A stretch of 64,000 nt of DNA. It comes from JAAYBF01 sp963716445 (GTDB taxonomy: Bacteria; Actinomycetota; Thermoleophilia; Solirubrobacterales; Thermoleophilaceae). The stretch is from assembly GCA_963716445.1 (NCBI GenBank), contig OY970313.1, forward strand, positions 2,170,001 to 2,234,000. Direction: 5' to 3'. Of this stretch, positions 1 to 8,619 are shown piece after piece. Made by a program: the position numbers and the translations under genes. Position 1 is the first letter of the stretch. Every line of letters begins with the position of its first letter. Under the pieces are notes generated by a model. The model did no database searches, was not told where the DNA came from, and saw nothing but the letters and a program-made list of their open reading frames with translations.

Positions 1-690
1 CTGGTTGTAGTCGAGGAAGACGCCGATGCGCTCCTCCTTCCACCACTTCGAGGTGGCGCGGCCGGGCATCCGGCGCTCGACCTCTCGCGCCAGCGCCAGC
101 GCGGCGCGGCGGACCTCGGTGAAGTCCCAGCGCTGCTCGATCCGCGCGTAGACGTGGATTCCGCGCGAGCCTGAGGTCTTGGGGAAGCCGGCGAGGCCGT
201 GATCCCCGAGCACGTCGCGTACGCAGAGCGCGACGTCCCGGACGTCGGACCAGTCGCTCGACCCGGGCGTCGGGTCGAGGTCGATCCGCAGCTCGTCGGG
301 ATGGTCGCCGTCGGGACGGCGCACCGGCCACGGGTTCCAGTCGATCACGCCGAGGTTGACGCCCCAGGCGAGATGGGCGCGGTCCTGGCAGACGAGGAAG
401 TTCGCGCTGCGCCCGCTCGGGAACTTCAGCGTCATCTGCTGGAGCCACTCCGGCGCGCCCTTCGGCACCCGCTTCTGGAAGAAGAAGTCCTCGCCCGCCC
501 CGTTCGGGAACCGCTTCATCGTCGTCGGCCGGTCGCGCAGGTGCGGCAGGATCGCGTCGGCGACCGCCAGGTAGTACTCGCAGACGTCGAGCTTCGTGAT
601 CCCCGCCTCGGCGAAGAACACCTTGCCTGGATTGGACAGCCGCACCTCGTGGCCGTCGAGCTCCAGCGTCGCGTGATCTGACTCGGCCAT
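1..690 (-). CDS. LigD-type NHEJ DNA polymerase/primase domain protein (3' end outside window)
   Basis: The first 230 residues are visible and the reading frame runs off the left edge. The protein matches the archaeo-eukaryotic-primase-like polymerase domain of bacterial LigD, which fills gaps and adds ribonucleotides during Ku-dependent end joining. Seen directly: an N-terminal segment with LSNPGKVFF, the HLAWGVNLGVIDWNPWP block, the catalytic Asp pair in RIDLDPTPG and the SGSRGIHVYARI block, all in family order. The ATG at 690 is preceded by AGGACAG at Shine-Dalgarno distance. No ligase or nuclease domain precedes the polymerase, so this is a stand-alone polymerase or a polymerase-first LigD; the missing 3' part would decide. 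Ku is not in the window. Confidence 0.9.
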   Translation of the reverse strand, partial: MAESDHATLELDGHEVRLSNPGKVFFAEAGITKLDVCEYYLAVADAILPHLRDRPTTMKRFPNGAGEDFFFQKRVPKGAPEWLQQMTLKFPSGRSANFLVCQDRAHLAWGVNLGVIDWNPWPVRRPDGDHPDELRIDLDPTPGSSDWSDVRDVALCVRDVLGDHGLAGFPKTSGSRGIHVYARIEQRWDFTEVRRAALALAREVERRMPGRATSKWWKEERIGVFLDYNQ

Positions 691-755
691 CTGTCCTACA
701 TACTGCCTGGACGGTTGCCGGGGCGAACACAGCCATCCACTCTGACGCTGCCTAT

Positions 756-926
756 ATGCTTTATCGCGTGGGAGCCTCGAAGACTCGAGTGAAGCCCGTC
801 CCGGGTCAGGCTCGCCCGAAGGGAAGAGACCTCTCGGACGATCGATCCCGTCGCGATCTGGAAGCTATTCGCCTCCGCGGGAAAGGCCCGCTCGCTTCCG
901 ACTACGTGATCGACGGGCGACGCTAG
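756..926 (+). CDS. possible small ORF (56 aa) between ligD-like gene and glycerate kinase
   Basis: An ATG-to-TAG frame encodes a basic 56-residue peptide ending DYVIDGRR. There is no convincing ribosome-binding site and I recognise no family. It is the only content I can see in the roughly 300-nt gap 691-990, which must also hold the promoters of the leftward LigD-type gene and the rightward kinase gene. It may be chance. Confidence 0.18.
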   Translation: MLYRVGASKTRVKPVPGQARPKGRDLSDDRSRRDLEAIRLRGKGPLASDYVIDGRR

Positions 927-990
927 GGACCTCGGACGGGGCTCCGCACATCGGCGAGCGGCTCGCCCCCATCTTCGAGACGATGCGGCC

Positions 991-1998
991 ATGAGACTTC
1001 CCGCGCTGGTGGCGCCCGACAGCTTCAAGGGGACGCTCCAGGCGTCGGAGGTGGTGGCAGCGGTCGCGCGGGGGGTGCGGGCCGGTGGCCTGGAGGCTGT
1101 CGAGCTGCCGGTGGCCGACGGTGGCGAGGGAACGCTGGAGGTGCTTGTCGGGGCGCTGGGAGGGGAGTTGCGGGCGGCGTCGGCGAGCGATCCGCTCGGG
1201 CGGCCGGTGGAGACGTCGTTCGCGTTGCTGTCGGATGGGGAGAGCGCCGTCGTGGAGAGCGCGCGGGCCAGTGGGCTCGGGCTGGTGGCGGAACGCGACC
1301 GGGACGCGTTCGCGGCGTCGACCTGGGGGACCGGCGAGCTGATCGTCGCGGCGGTGGAGGCCGGGGCGAGGCGAGTAATCGTGACGGTCGGCGGCTCGGC
1401 GACCACGGACGGCGGTGCCGGGGCGCTGGCCGCGCTCGAAGAAGCGGGCGTGAAGCCGAAGCTCGAGGTGTGGTGCGACGTGCGCACCGCATGGGAGGAC
1501 GCCGCGCGGGTCTTCGGCCCGCAGAAGGGCGCGGATGCGGCGACGGTCAAGCGGTTGAGCCGGCGGTTGAGCGCGCTCGCCCGGCGCGCGCCGAAGGATC
1601 CGCGCGGCGTCGCGATGACCGGCGCCGGCGGCGGCCTCGCGGGCGGGCTGTGGGCCTTCCGCGGCGCTCAGCTGGTCGCCGGCGCGCCGGCGGTGCTCAA
1701 CGCGATCGGCTTCGACGACCTGATGCGCCAGGCGATGTTCGTCGTGACCGGCGAGGGCCGGCTCGACCGCCAGACGTTCCAGGGCAAGGCCGTATTCGAG
1801 GTCGCGACCCGCGCCCGCCAGAGCGGCGTGGCCTGCCACGCGATCGTCGGCGGCTCCACGCTTGACCCGTTCGAGGAGCGGATTCTCGACCTGCAGACGG
1901 TCACCGAGGCAGGAACCGAGGCCGAGCTCGAGCAAGCCGGACGGTCGCTCGCGGAGACGATCGTCGCGACGGCGACCGCCGGTCCTTCAGCGCCATAG
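991..1998 (+). CDS. glycerate kinase (GarK/GlxK family)
   Basis: A 335-residue protein of the glycerate kinase family, which phosphorylates D-glycerate (usually to 2-phosphoglycerate) with ATP in the cytosol. The N-terminus ALVAPDSFKGTLQA is the family signature. Further landmarks are PVADGGEGTLE, TWGTGELI, VGGSATTDGGAGALAAL and the C-terminal VTGEGRLDRQTFQGKAV block. Length is slightly short of the usual 370-380 residues, mainly through a compact middle section. The ATG at 991 places the conserved start correctly. The gene stands alone, converging on a leftward gene with a strong hairpin between them. Glycerate metabolism next to glucosylglycerate genes (2138-3826) is suggestive but they are not co-transcribed. 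Confidence 0.93.
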   Translation: MRLPALVAPDSFKGTLQASEVVAAVARGVRAGGLEAVELPVADGGEGTLEVLVGALGGELRAASASDPLGRPVETSFALLSDGESAVVESARASGLGLVAERDRDAFAASTWGTGELIVAAVEAGARRVIVTVGGSATTDGGAGALAALEEAGVKPKLEVWCDVRTAWEDAARVFGPQKGADAATVKRLSRRLSALARRAPKDPRGVAMTGAGGGLAGGLWAFRGAQLVAGAPAVLNAIGFDDLMRQAMFVVTGEGRLDRQTFQGKAVFEVATRARQSGVACHAIVGGSTLDPFEERILDLQTVTEAGTEAELEQAGRSLAETIVATATAGPSAP

Positions 1999-2017
1999 GG
2001 CCGCGGGCGAGACTGAG

Positions 2018-2055
2018 TGGAAGCTTGACTGGGCTGTAGCCCAGTCAAGCTTCCA
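2018..2055. terminator. perfect 18-bp hairpin, bidirectional terminator
   Basis: The arm TGGAAGCTTGACTGGGCT is followed after 2 nt by its exact reverse complement; the structure can extend outward with further pairs. It sits 19 nt after the glycerate kinase stop and before the stop of the converging HAD gene. No T-tract is present, which is usual for high-GC actinobacteria. Confidence 0.8.
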
Positions 2056-2137
2056 TTCGCCCGCTGTCGGCGATCGCGACGGGCACGGCAGCGGCGATGG
2101 CGACGAACACGGCGACGGCAAGGGCGACGACGACGAG

Positions 2138-2902
2138 CTACCCCACCAGCGACTGCACGACCGCCTCGTAGAAGCCCTCGCCGTAGGCGCCCTCGGTACG
2201 GACGACGTTCGCCCCGCCCAGGCCCAGGTCGGCGTTGGCGACGAGGAAGAAGCGGCCGACGGCGGGAGCGACCTGGACGTCCTCGGCAGAGTCGCCGACG
2301 GCGATGCAGTCGCCGGGGGCGTAGCCGCGGGCGCGCATGTGGGCCGTCACCGCTGCGGTCTTCGACGCGCCGGCCGGAGCGAGGTGGTAGCAGCGGCGCT
2401 CGGCGTCGATCGTGCCGTTGTCGAGCAGGCGGACCCCCGGCAGGCCGTGCTCGGCGAGCAGGGCGTTCGCCTCGGCGACGTCGACGGAGCCGCGGAAGAC
2501 GTGGGTGACCTGCCGGCCGAGGTGCCATGGCGAGTGCGGCTCGAGCCGCCCCGCGTAGGCGCCGAGCAGCAGCGCCGGCGCCCCCGACGCCTCGATCAGC
2601 TCCCACGGGCTGCGGCCGTCGCGCGGTTGGTAGTCGCCGCAGAGCCAGGTCTCCTCGCCGTCGATCACCAGCCCGCCGCCGATCTCGAAGCAGTAGGCGG
2701 CGGCCCCGATCAGCCGCGCCGGCTCGGCGACCTGGCCGCGACGACGACCCGAGATCAGCATCACCTCGACCCCGGCGCGGTGGCAGGCCTCGAGCGCGCG
2801 GCTCGGCAGCAGCGTGAACTCGCCGTCGCCATCGTGGAACAGCGACGCCCCACGCCCGAGCAGCGTGCCGTCGAGGTCCGTGTAGACGCAGCGCAGCGCC
2901 AT
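2138..2902 (-). CDS. HAD-superfamily phosphatase, probable glucosyl-3-phosphoglycerate phosphatase (MpgP-like)
   Basis: A 254-residue HAD hydrolase of the Cof/mannosyl-3-phosphoglycerate phosphatase type. Motif I is YTDLDGTLL, with nucleophile Asp9 and acid/base Asp11. Motif II is the Ser of LISGRR near residue 51, the Lys lies in GASKTAAVTAH, and motif IV is GDSAEDVQ. A C2-type cap lies between motifs II and III. The gene lies 45 nt downstream of a glucosyl-3-phosphoglycerate synthase on the same strand, so the expected job is removal of the 3-phosphate to give glucosylglycerate, a compatible solute and polysaccharide primer. Mycobacteria use a histidine-phosphatase-fold GpgP for this step, so a HAD enzyme here would be a non-homologous replacement. 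Substrate is inferred from context; a generic sugar phosphatase remains possible. Confidence 0.8.
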   Translation of the reverse strand: MALRCVYTDLDGTLLGRGASLFHDGDGEFTLLPSRALEACHRAGVEVMLISGRRRGQVAEPARLIGAAAYCFEIGGGLVIDGEETWLCGDYQPRDGRSPWELIEASGAPALLLGAYAGRLEPHSPWHLGRQVTHVFRGSVDVAEANALLAEHGLPGVRLLDNGTIDAERRCYHLAPAGASKTAAVTAHMRARGYAPGDCIAVGDSAEDVQVAPAVGRFFLVANADLGLGGANVVRTEGAYGEGFYEAVVQSLVG

Positions 2903-2947
2903 CTAGACGGCCCCGCCGGGGCCGGCGTCCCGGCCGCGCGAAGACAT

Positions 2948-3826
2948 CTACGCGGCAGCCACCTGCGCGAACGGCGGGCGGTGCACGATCGTGTCCTGCG
3001 GGCCCCCGTCGCGCAGCCGGCCCTCGCGGCGCAGCCGCTCGCAGACCACCGACAGGACCTGTTCCGACATCGGCCGCAGCGCGTGCAGCGGCTGGTGGTA
3101 GTTGCGGCGCTCGCCGAGGTCCGACTCGACGATCGCCGCGGCGCCGACCAGCTCGCGAACGTCGAGCAGCATCGCCGTCTCGACCGCGTAGCCGGTGGCG
3201 AAGGGCAGCTGCTCGAAGAGCCTGCGCGGCGCCGCGACCTCGCCCGCCAGCGGCTGCGCCAGTCCGGCGATGTCCGGGTAGAAGGCCGACAGCAGCGGCC
3301 GCGCCATCAGCTGGCTGACCCGTCCCCCGCCGTCGGGGACCACCTTGTCGCCGGCCGTGAACGGCCGCCGGTAGGTGCCCTTGACGAACTCGACGCCGGG
3401 CTCGCACATCAGCGGACCGAAGAGGCCGGTGACGAACTGCGGCTTGAAGTCGCGCGTGTCGGCGTCGATGTAGGCGACCAGGTCCCCGCGCGCCGCGGCC
3501 AGCGCACGCCACAGCGCGTCGCCCTTGCCGAGCACCTCGCCGTACTCGGGCCGCAGCTCGCGCTGGCGGCGCACTTCGGCGCCAGCCGCGCGGGCGACGT
3601 CGCCGCTGCCGTCCTCGGAGTCGGCGTCGACGACCAGCACCTGGTCGACCAGCCCGTCGAGCCCGAGGATGCGCTCGACGATCTCGCCGACGGTGTCGGC
3701 GACCTCGCGTGCCGGGAGCACCACCGTCAGCGTCTGCCGCTTGCACGCGAGCAGCAGATCCGCCGGAAACTCAGCATGGCTGAAGGAGCGAATCACCCCG
3801 CCCGTACTATGCCAGCGAGTGGCCAT
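2948..3826 (-). CDS. gpgS: glucosyl-3-phosphoglycerate synthase (GT81)
   Basis: A 292-residue retaining GT-A glycosyltransferase. It is expected to transfer glucose from an NDP-glucose to 3-phosphoglycerate, starting glucosylglycerate (and in mycobacteria methylglucose lipopolysaccharide) synthesis. Landmarks in order: the W-H start segment (ATRWHSTGG), VVLPAREVADTV, VVDADSEDGSGD, KGDALWRALAA, the metal-binding DAD at residues 121-123, VKGTYRRPF, GGGRVSQLMARPLLS, QPLAGE, FATGYAVETAMLLDV and LGERRNYHQPL. These parallel the mycobacterial GpgS sequence as I remember it. The ATG at 3826 is chosen because ATRWH matches the conserved N-terminus. A mannosyl-specific synthase is an alternative. The start lies only 13 bp from that of the divergent helicase gene. 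Confidence 0.88.
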   Translation of the reverse strand: MATRWHSTGGVIRSFSHAEFPADLLLACKRQTLTVVLPAREVADTVGEIVERILGLDGLVDQVLVVDADSEDGSGDVARAAGAEVRRQRELRPEYGEVLGKGDALWRALAAARGDLVAYIDADTRDFKPQFVTGLFGPLMCEPGVEFVKGTYRRPFTAGDKVVPDGGGRVSQLMARPLLSAFYPDIAGLAQPLAGEVAAPRRLFEQLPFATGYAVETAMLLDVRELVGAAAIVESDLGERRNYHQPLHALRPMSEQVLSVVCERLRREGRLRDGGPQDTIVHRPPFAQVAAA

Positions 3827-3839
3827 AGTGAAGACGAAG

Positions 3840-6089
3840 ATGCCCTGGGAGGAGATCCTCAAACGGGCGGACGGCGAGCAGCTCGTGGCGCGATCGCGCA
3901 TTGGAGCGCGGGCCGCCAGCCACGAGCCGGTGCCCGAATCGCTCCACCCGGACCTGCGCGCGGCGCTCGCCGGCGCCGGGATCGAGCAGCTCTACGCGCA
4001 CCAGGCCGAGACGCTCGCCGCCGCCTTCGAGGGCGACACGATCGTCACGACCGGCACCGCGAGCGGCAAGTCGCTCGCCTTCAACCTGCCCGTGCTCCAC
4101 ACGCTCGCCCAGGACCCCTCGGCGCGAGCGCTGTACCTCTACCCGACGAAGGCGCTCGCCCAGGACCAGGCGCGCGCGCTGCACGCGCTGAAGCTGCGCC
4201 AGCTGCGACCGGCGATCTACGACGGCGACACGCCGAAGGAGGAGCGCCGGGCGATCCGCCAACGCTCCAACCTGATCCTCACCAACCCCGACATGCTCCA
4301 CGTCGGCGTGCTGCCCAACCACAAGGCGTGGGGAGACCTGCTCGCCAACCTCGCCTGGATCGTCGTCGACGAGGCGCACACCTACCGCGGCGTCTTCGGC
4401 TCCCACGTCGCCAACGTGCTGCGGCGGCTGCGGCGGCTCGCGCTCGCCTACGGGACCGAGCCGCGCTTCGTGCTCGCGAGCGCGACGATCGCCAACCCGG
4501 TCGAGCTGGCCGAGCGGCTGACCGGCTGCGACGTGCGGCTCGTCGACCGCGACGGCGCCGCGCAGCACGAGCGCCAGATCGCGATGTGGAACCCGCCGCT
4601 GGTCGACGAGAGCACCGGAGCGCGGGCCTCCGCGCTGGGCGAGGCCGCCGACCTGCTCGCCGACCTCGTCGAGCGCGAGGTGCGCACGATTTGCTTCCTG
4701 CGCTCGCGCCGCGGCGTCGAGCTGATCCAGAAGTTCACGCGGCTGAAGCTCGAGGAGCGCGGTCGCGCCGACCTCGCTGAACTGGTCGCGCCCTACCGCG
4801 CCGGCTACACGTCGGCGCAGCGGCGCGAGATCGAGCAGCGGCTCGTCGAAGGGGAGCTGCTGGCGGTCGTGGCGACCGACGCGCTGGAGCTGGGCATCGA
4901 CGTCGGGGCGCTCGACGCGGCGATCTGCGTGACGTTCCCCGGCACGGTGGCGAGCCTGCGCCAGATGTGGGGCCGCGCCGGGCGGCGCGGGACCGGCCTG
5001 GCCGTCTACGTCGCCGGCGCCGACGCGCTCGACCAGTTCTTCTGCCGCCACCCCGACGAGTTCCTCGAGCGGCCGGTGGAGTCGGCGATCCTCGACCACG
5101 AGTCCGAGGAGATCCACCTCGCCCACCTCTGCGCCGCCGCCTACGAGCTGCCGCTGTCGCCCGGCGACGAGGAGTTCTTCGGGCCGCGCTGGGAGGCCTA
5201 CGCCGAGCGGCTGGTGAAGCTCGGCCAGCTGCGCGAGCGCGGCGGGCGCTACCTGCCGCGCGGCGAGGGCTTCCCGGCGGCGCAGATCCCGTTGCGTTCG
5301 TCCTCGCCGGACTCAGTGGCGGTGGTGGAGGCCGACAACGGCGAGATCATCGGCTCGATCGAGACGGCGCGGGCGCGGGCGGCCGCCCACCCGGGGGCGA
5401 TCTACCTGCACATGGGGCGCGGCTACGAGGTCGAGGACCTCGACGTCGCCGGTCGGCGCGCGCTCGTGCACCCGTTCGTCGGCGACTGGTACACCCAGCC
5501 GAAGAAGGACACCGACACCTACATCGAGCGGACGCTCGACGTGCGCGAGGTCGGGCCGGCGACGCTCTCCTACGGGATCGTGTCGGTGACCGAGCAGGTG
5601 ACCGCCTTCCAGCGCAAGCGGGTGAGCGACCACGAGGTGCTCGACCTGATCGCGCTGGACATGCCGGAGGAGAGCTTCTCGACCCAGGCGCTGTGGTACG
5701 AGCTGCCGGAGCAGGCGCTGGCCGACGACTTCCCGCTCGACGTACTGCAGGGCTCGCTGCACGCCGCCGAGCACGCCCAGATCGCCGTGCTTCCGCTGAT
5801 CGCGATGTGCGACCGCTGGGACATCGGCGGGCTGTCGACCGCCTTCCACGGCCAGACCGGCAGGCCGACCGTGTTCATCTACGACGGCCATCCGGGCGGG
5901 GTCGGGCTGACGCGGATGGGCTTCCGGGCGTTCGAGACGCTGGTCGACGACGCGATCCGGCTGATCGCCGAGTGCCCGTGCCGGGTGGGCTGCCCGTCGT
6001 GCGTGCAGTCGCCGAAGTGCGGCAACCTCAACGAGCCGCTGAACAAGAACGGGGCGCTGGAGCTGCTGACGCGGTTGAGCGGGGCGTAG
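3840..6089 (+). CDS. DEAH-box helicase with C-terminal DUF1998-like zinc cluster (MrfA/YprA family)
   Basis: A 749-residue superfamily 2 helicase. Visible motifs: Q-motif-like YAHQAETL, Walker A GTASGKSLAFNLPV (Lys near residue 77), Walker B DEAH in VVDEAHTYRGVFG, motif III ASATI, and motif VI MWGRAGRRG. The C-terminus carries a four-Cys cluster (CPCRVGCPSC followed by PKC). That combination defines the MrfA/YprA group, 3'-5' DNA helicases linked in Bacillus to repair of mitomycin-type lesions. The ATG at 3840 is chosen, with purine-rich GAAGACGAAG just upstream. GTG codons at 3819 and 3828 are in frame, and a TACTAT -10-like box at 3805-3810 could give a near-leaderless message starting at 3819. 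Confidence 0.88.
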   Translation: MPWEEILKRADGEQLVARSRIGARAASHEPVPESLHPDLRAALAGAGIEQLYAHQAETLAAAFEGDTIVTTGTASGKSLAFNLPVLHTLAQDPSARALYLYPTKALAQDQARALHALKLRQLRPAIYDGDTPKEERRAIRQRSNLILTNPDMLHVGVLPNHKAWGDLLANLAWIVVDEAHTYRGVFGSHVANVLRRLRRLALAYGTEPRFVLASATIANPVELAERLTGCDVRLVDRDGAAQHERQIAMWNPPLVDESTGARASALGEAADLLADLVEREVRTICFLRSRRGVELIQKFTRLKLEERGRADLAELVAPYRAGYTSAQRREIEQRLVEGELLAVVATDALELGIDVGALDAAICVTFPGTVASLRQMWGRAGRRGTGLAVYVAGADALDQFFCRHPDEFLERPVESAILDHESEEIHLAHLCAAAYELPLSPGDEEFFGPRWEAYAERLVKLGQLRERGGRYLPRGEGFPAAQIPLRSSSPDSVAVVEADNGEIIGSIETARARAAAHPGAIYLHMGRGYEVEDLDVAGRRALVHPFVGDWYTQPKKDTDTYIERTLDVREVGPATLSYGIVSVTEQVTAFQRKRVSDHEVLDLIALDMPEESFSTQALWYELPEQALADDFPLDVLQGSLHAAEHAQIAVLPLIAMCDRWDIGGLSTAFHGQTGRPTVFIYDGHPGGVGLTRMGFRAFETLVDDAIRLIAECPCRVGCPSCVQSPKCGNLNEPLNKNGALELLTRLSGA

Positions 6090-6240
6090 GAGCGCGGCTA
6101 GCGCTGGCTGGCCGCGGCTCCCGGGGGTGGGACGCTTGGGCGCGCGCCGCACCGGCGCTGGCGTGGCCTCCGGACGTCCGGAGGTTGGGCGAGCCGTTGC
6201 AGGCGCTCAGGGATGCCGCGGCGGGGCCGACGTTCAGGGT

Positions 6241-6966
6241 GTGCGGAGAGCAGTCCTGATCCTGACCCTCGGAGCCGCGCTGGTGGCGGCTGCGCCCGCC
6301 GGCGCGCACGGCACGGCCAAGGGCGGCGCCCTCGCGCCGGAGACTGGAACCGCGGCGACGGGCGGCGCCAGCTACGGGGCGGCGATCGCCCCGAAAGAGG
6401 GCCCAGCCGCCCGCAAGCGAAGGGCCAAGAAGCGGCGGGCCGCCCGCAGGGACGCGAAGTCGAAGACACGGCGCGGGGCCAAGCCCAAGCGGAAGCGGCG
6501 CAAGCCAGCCCCAGCCCCGACGCCTCCCTCGCTGCCCACCAGCGACCACGTCTTCCCGGTCCGCGGCCCCTTCTCCTTCGGCGGCCCGGACAGCCGCTTC
6601 GGCGCCGGCCGCAAGGGCCACGTCCATCAGGGACAGGACCTCACCGCGCCGCTCGGCACTCCCCTCGTCGCCCCCTGGGCGGGCACCGTCGAGGCGGTCA
6701 AGTACCAGGCCGGTGGCGCCGGCCACTACGTCGTCCTCGACGGCGACGGCGAGGACCGCGACTACGTCTTCATGCACCTGCGCGCCGGCTCGACCCTCGT
6801 CGTCAAGGGGCAGATCATCGCCAAGGGTCAGCAGCTCGCCGAGGTCGGCAGCACCGGCAGCTCCTCCGGCCCGCACCTCCACTTCGAGATCTGGACCGGC
6901 GGCGGCTGGTACACCGGCGGCAAGCCCGTCGACCCGCTGCCGTTCCTGCAGGCCTGGCTCAACTGA
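6241..6966 (+). CDS. secreted M23-family metallopeptidase (LytM/peptidoglycan endopeptidase)
   Basis: A 241-residue exported protein. The GTG at 6241 begins a classic signal peptide (VRRAVLILTL then GAALVAAAPAGA, cleavage expected before HG). A Lys/Arg- and Pro-rich linker spans roughly residues 55-100. A LytM domain follows: the first zinc ligands lie in HQGQDL, with the HxH motif in GPHLHFEIW. The family cleaves peptide bonds in the cell-wall stem or cross-bridge. The frame is open further upstream to 6127, but that extension is low complexity and would bury the signal peptide. The basic linker may hold the enzyme on anionic wall polymers (inference). It lies 151 nt after the helicase gene and converges on the lipoprotein gene. 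Confidence 0.88.
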   Translation: MRRAVLILTLGAALVAAAPAGAHGTAKGGALAPETGTAATGGASYGAAIAPKEGPAARKRRAKKRRAARRDAKSKTRRGAKPKRKRRKPAPAPTPPSLPTSDHVFPVRGPFSFGGPDSRFGAGRKGHVHQGQDLTAPLGTPLVAPWAGTVEAVKYQAGGAGHYVVLDGDGEDRDYVFMHLRAGSTLVVKGQIIAKGQQLAEVGSTGSSSGPHLHFEIWTGGGWYTGGKPVDPLPFLQAWLN

Positions 6967-6991
6967 GCGGCGCGAACGCGCGGACCGCCGC

Positions 6992-7035
6992 GGCGCCGCT
7001 GGCCGCTAACGCTCGCAGGGCCGCCGCGCGGCGCC
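6992..7035. terminator. possible GC-rich hairpin between convergent genes
   Basis: GGCGCCGC (6992-6999) can pair with GCGGCGCC (7028-7035), with an inner GGCC/GGCC pairing. It lies between the stops of the M23 peptidase and the DUF3352 lipoprotein and overlaps the latter's last codon. At this GC content such pairing is not rare. Confidence 0.35.
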
Positions 7036-8564
7036 TATCGCGCCTCGTCGAGGCTCAGGCTGAAGCGACCTGACAGACCGTCGGTCGACGCCTCGATCGA
7101 GCCGAGCAGCTCGTCGAGCGGACGGGTGCCCACCGCGCCCTTGATCCGGTCGCCGAGGTCGAAGCCCGTGCCCGCGGCCCGGCGCAGGAGCTGCTGGGCG
7201 AGCTGCTCGGCGTCCGTGTCGAGGACGAGGGCGCCCTTGGCCCCGGGGACCGTCTTGGCGCGGGCGGCGGCCAGCGAGCCGGCGATCCCCGGATCGTTGG
7301 AGAGCACGAAGACGCCGTCGACCACGCCGAAGACGATCCGGTCGCCGTCGGCCGTGGCGATCGCGTAGAAGTCCTCGCCCGCCTTCGGCCTGGCGAAGCC
7401 GACCTCCTCGCCGGTGGCCCCCTCGACGAGGCTCGGCAGGATCTCAGCGACCTCGTCGAGCGTCCGCTCGAACCGCGCCGGGTCCTTCAGCTCCGCGCGG
7501 GCGCCGAACTTGCCGTCGAGGGCGATGCTGACCGACAGGTCGCCGTCGAGCTGGGCGAGCAGGTCATCGTCGATGTCGATCTTCAGACGGCGCTCGATCT
7601 GCGCCTTTCCGGCCTCGAACGTCCCGAAGCCGCCGGGATCGACCGTCTTGGCCGTCCGCTGCGCGAACTCGAGCAGCTGAGCCGGGTCGCGCAGGGCGAG
7701 GCCGATCTCGCCATCGCGATCGAGGACCTGCGGCGCGGCGGCGCCCGACGCGATCGGCAGATCGGCCTCGGTCAGGCCCTCCGGATCGGTGTCGACGTCG
7801 AAGTCGACGATCACCCTGTCGCTCTCGACGGCGAGCGCGATCCCGGCGCTGCGCACCGCCCGCACCCACTTGACCTTCAGCGCGTCCCCGGCGTCGCCGC
7901 CGGCGCGCAGCAGGGTCCCGATGTCGAGGTAGACCCGCAGCAGGGCATCCCGCGGCACGTCCCTGGTGCCGGCGTCGAAGTCCTCCTCGGTCAGCCGGTC
8001 GCCGCCGTCGCGGGTCTCGAGCGCGGCCTCGAGCTCCTTCTTCGAGCCCGCGACGACCAGCACGTCGCCGTCGACGGCGAACGAGTCGCCCGAGTCGTCC
8101 TTGTAGAGCTTGGCGCCGCTGCTCTCACCGTCCTCCTCGAGCTTCTCCTCCTTCAGCAGCTCGTCGAGCGAATCCTTGTCGGCGGCCTCGATCGCCCCGA
8201 CGAAGCGGGTGTCCTCGCCGCTCGGCACGTCGACGAACGACTTCGCGTCCGTCGACCCGACCACGAACTCGTTGCCGAGCGCCTTCTGCAGCCGCTCGAA
8301 GTCGCCAGCGCGATCCTCGATCGACTTCTCGAGCTCGTCCTTGACCCGGTCGGCGAACGGAAACCGATCCACGATGTCGCCCGCAGCGGTGAACTGATCG
8401 CCCTCGGTGTCGGTCTCGATCGCCACGACGAACGGGGCGTCGGACGGCAGGTACCCGAGCGCGTTGTCGAGCGGGCTCGACGCGTCCTCGCCGCCCCCTC
8501 CACCGCCACAACCGGCGATCAGGAGAGTTCCGAGGACCAGGGAGAGGAGTGAGAGCTTGCGCAT
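7035..8564 (-). CDS. DUF3352-type lipoprotein
   Basis: A 509-residue lipoprotein. The ATG at 8564 starts a short lipoprotein signal peptide with lipobox LIAGC (Cys19), followed by a poly-Gly tether. The mature part alternates acidic and hydrophobic stretches, with YLPSDAPFVVAIETD near the start, repeats such as LVVAGSKKELEAAL and FVLSNDPGIAGSLAAA, and C-terminal SGRFSLSLDEAR. This looks like DUF3352, a family of actinobacterial surface proteins of unknown function. It is expected to be anchored on the outer face of the membrane. The frame is open further upstream to 8690, but that part is Arg-rich and would precede the signal peptide. Function unknown. Confidence 0.8.
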   Translation of the reverse strand: MRKLSLLSLVLGTLLIAGCGGGGGGEDASSPLDNALGYLPSDAPFVVAIETDTEGDQFTAAGDIVDRFPFADRVKDELEKSIEDRAGDFERLQKALGNEFVVGSTDAKSFVDVPSGEDTRFVGAIEAADKDSLDELLKEEKLEEDGESSGAKLYKDDSGDSFAVDGDVLVVAGSKKELEAALETRDGGDRLTEEDFDAGTRDVPRDALLRVYLDIGTLLRAGGDAGDALKVKWVRAVRSAGIALAVESDRVIVDFDVDTDPEGLTEADLPIASGAAAPQVLDRDGEIGLALRDPAQLLEFAQRTAKTVDPGGFGTFEAGKAQIERRLKIDIDDDLLAQLDGDLSVSIALDGKFGARAELKDPARFERTLDEVAEILPSLVEGATGEEVGFARPKAGEDFYAIATADGDRIVFGVVDGVFVLSNDPGIAGSLAAARAKTVPGAKGALVLDTDAEQLAQQLLRRAAGTGFDLGDRIKGAVGTRPLDELLGSIEASTDGLSGRFSLSLDEAR

Positions 8565-8619
8565 GGCGCGGCAGGCTACCGAACCTCCACCCGGCGACCG
8601 ACCGGCCTCGCCGCGCTTC

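Noticed and set aside
1862..4780. A long plus-strand frame across the HAD and gpgS genes into the helicase
   Set aside because: It is antisense to two well-recognised genes and out of frame with the helicase.
6127..6240. A 38-codon N-terminal extension of the M23 peptidase
   Set aside because: It would bury a clear signal peptide starting at 6241.
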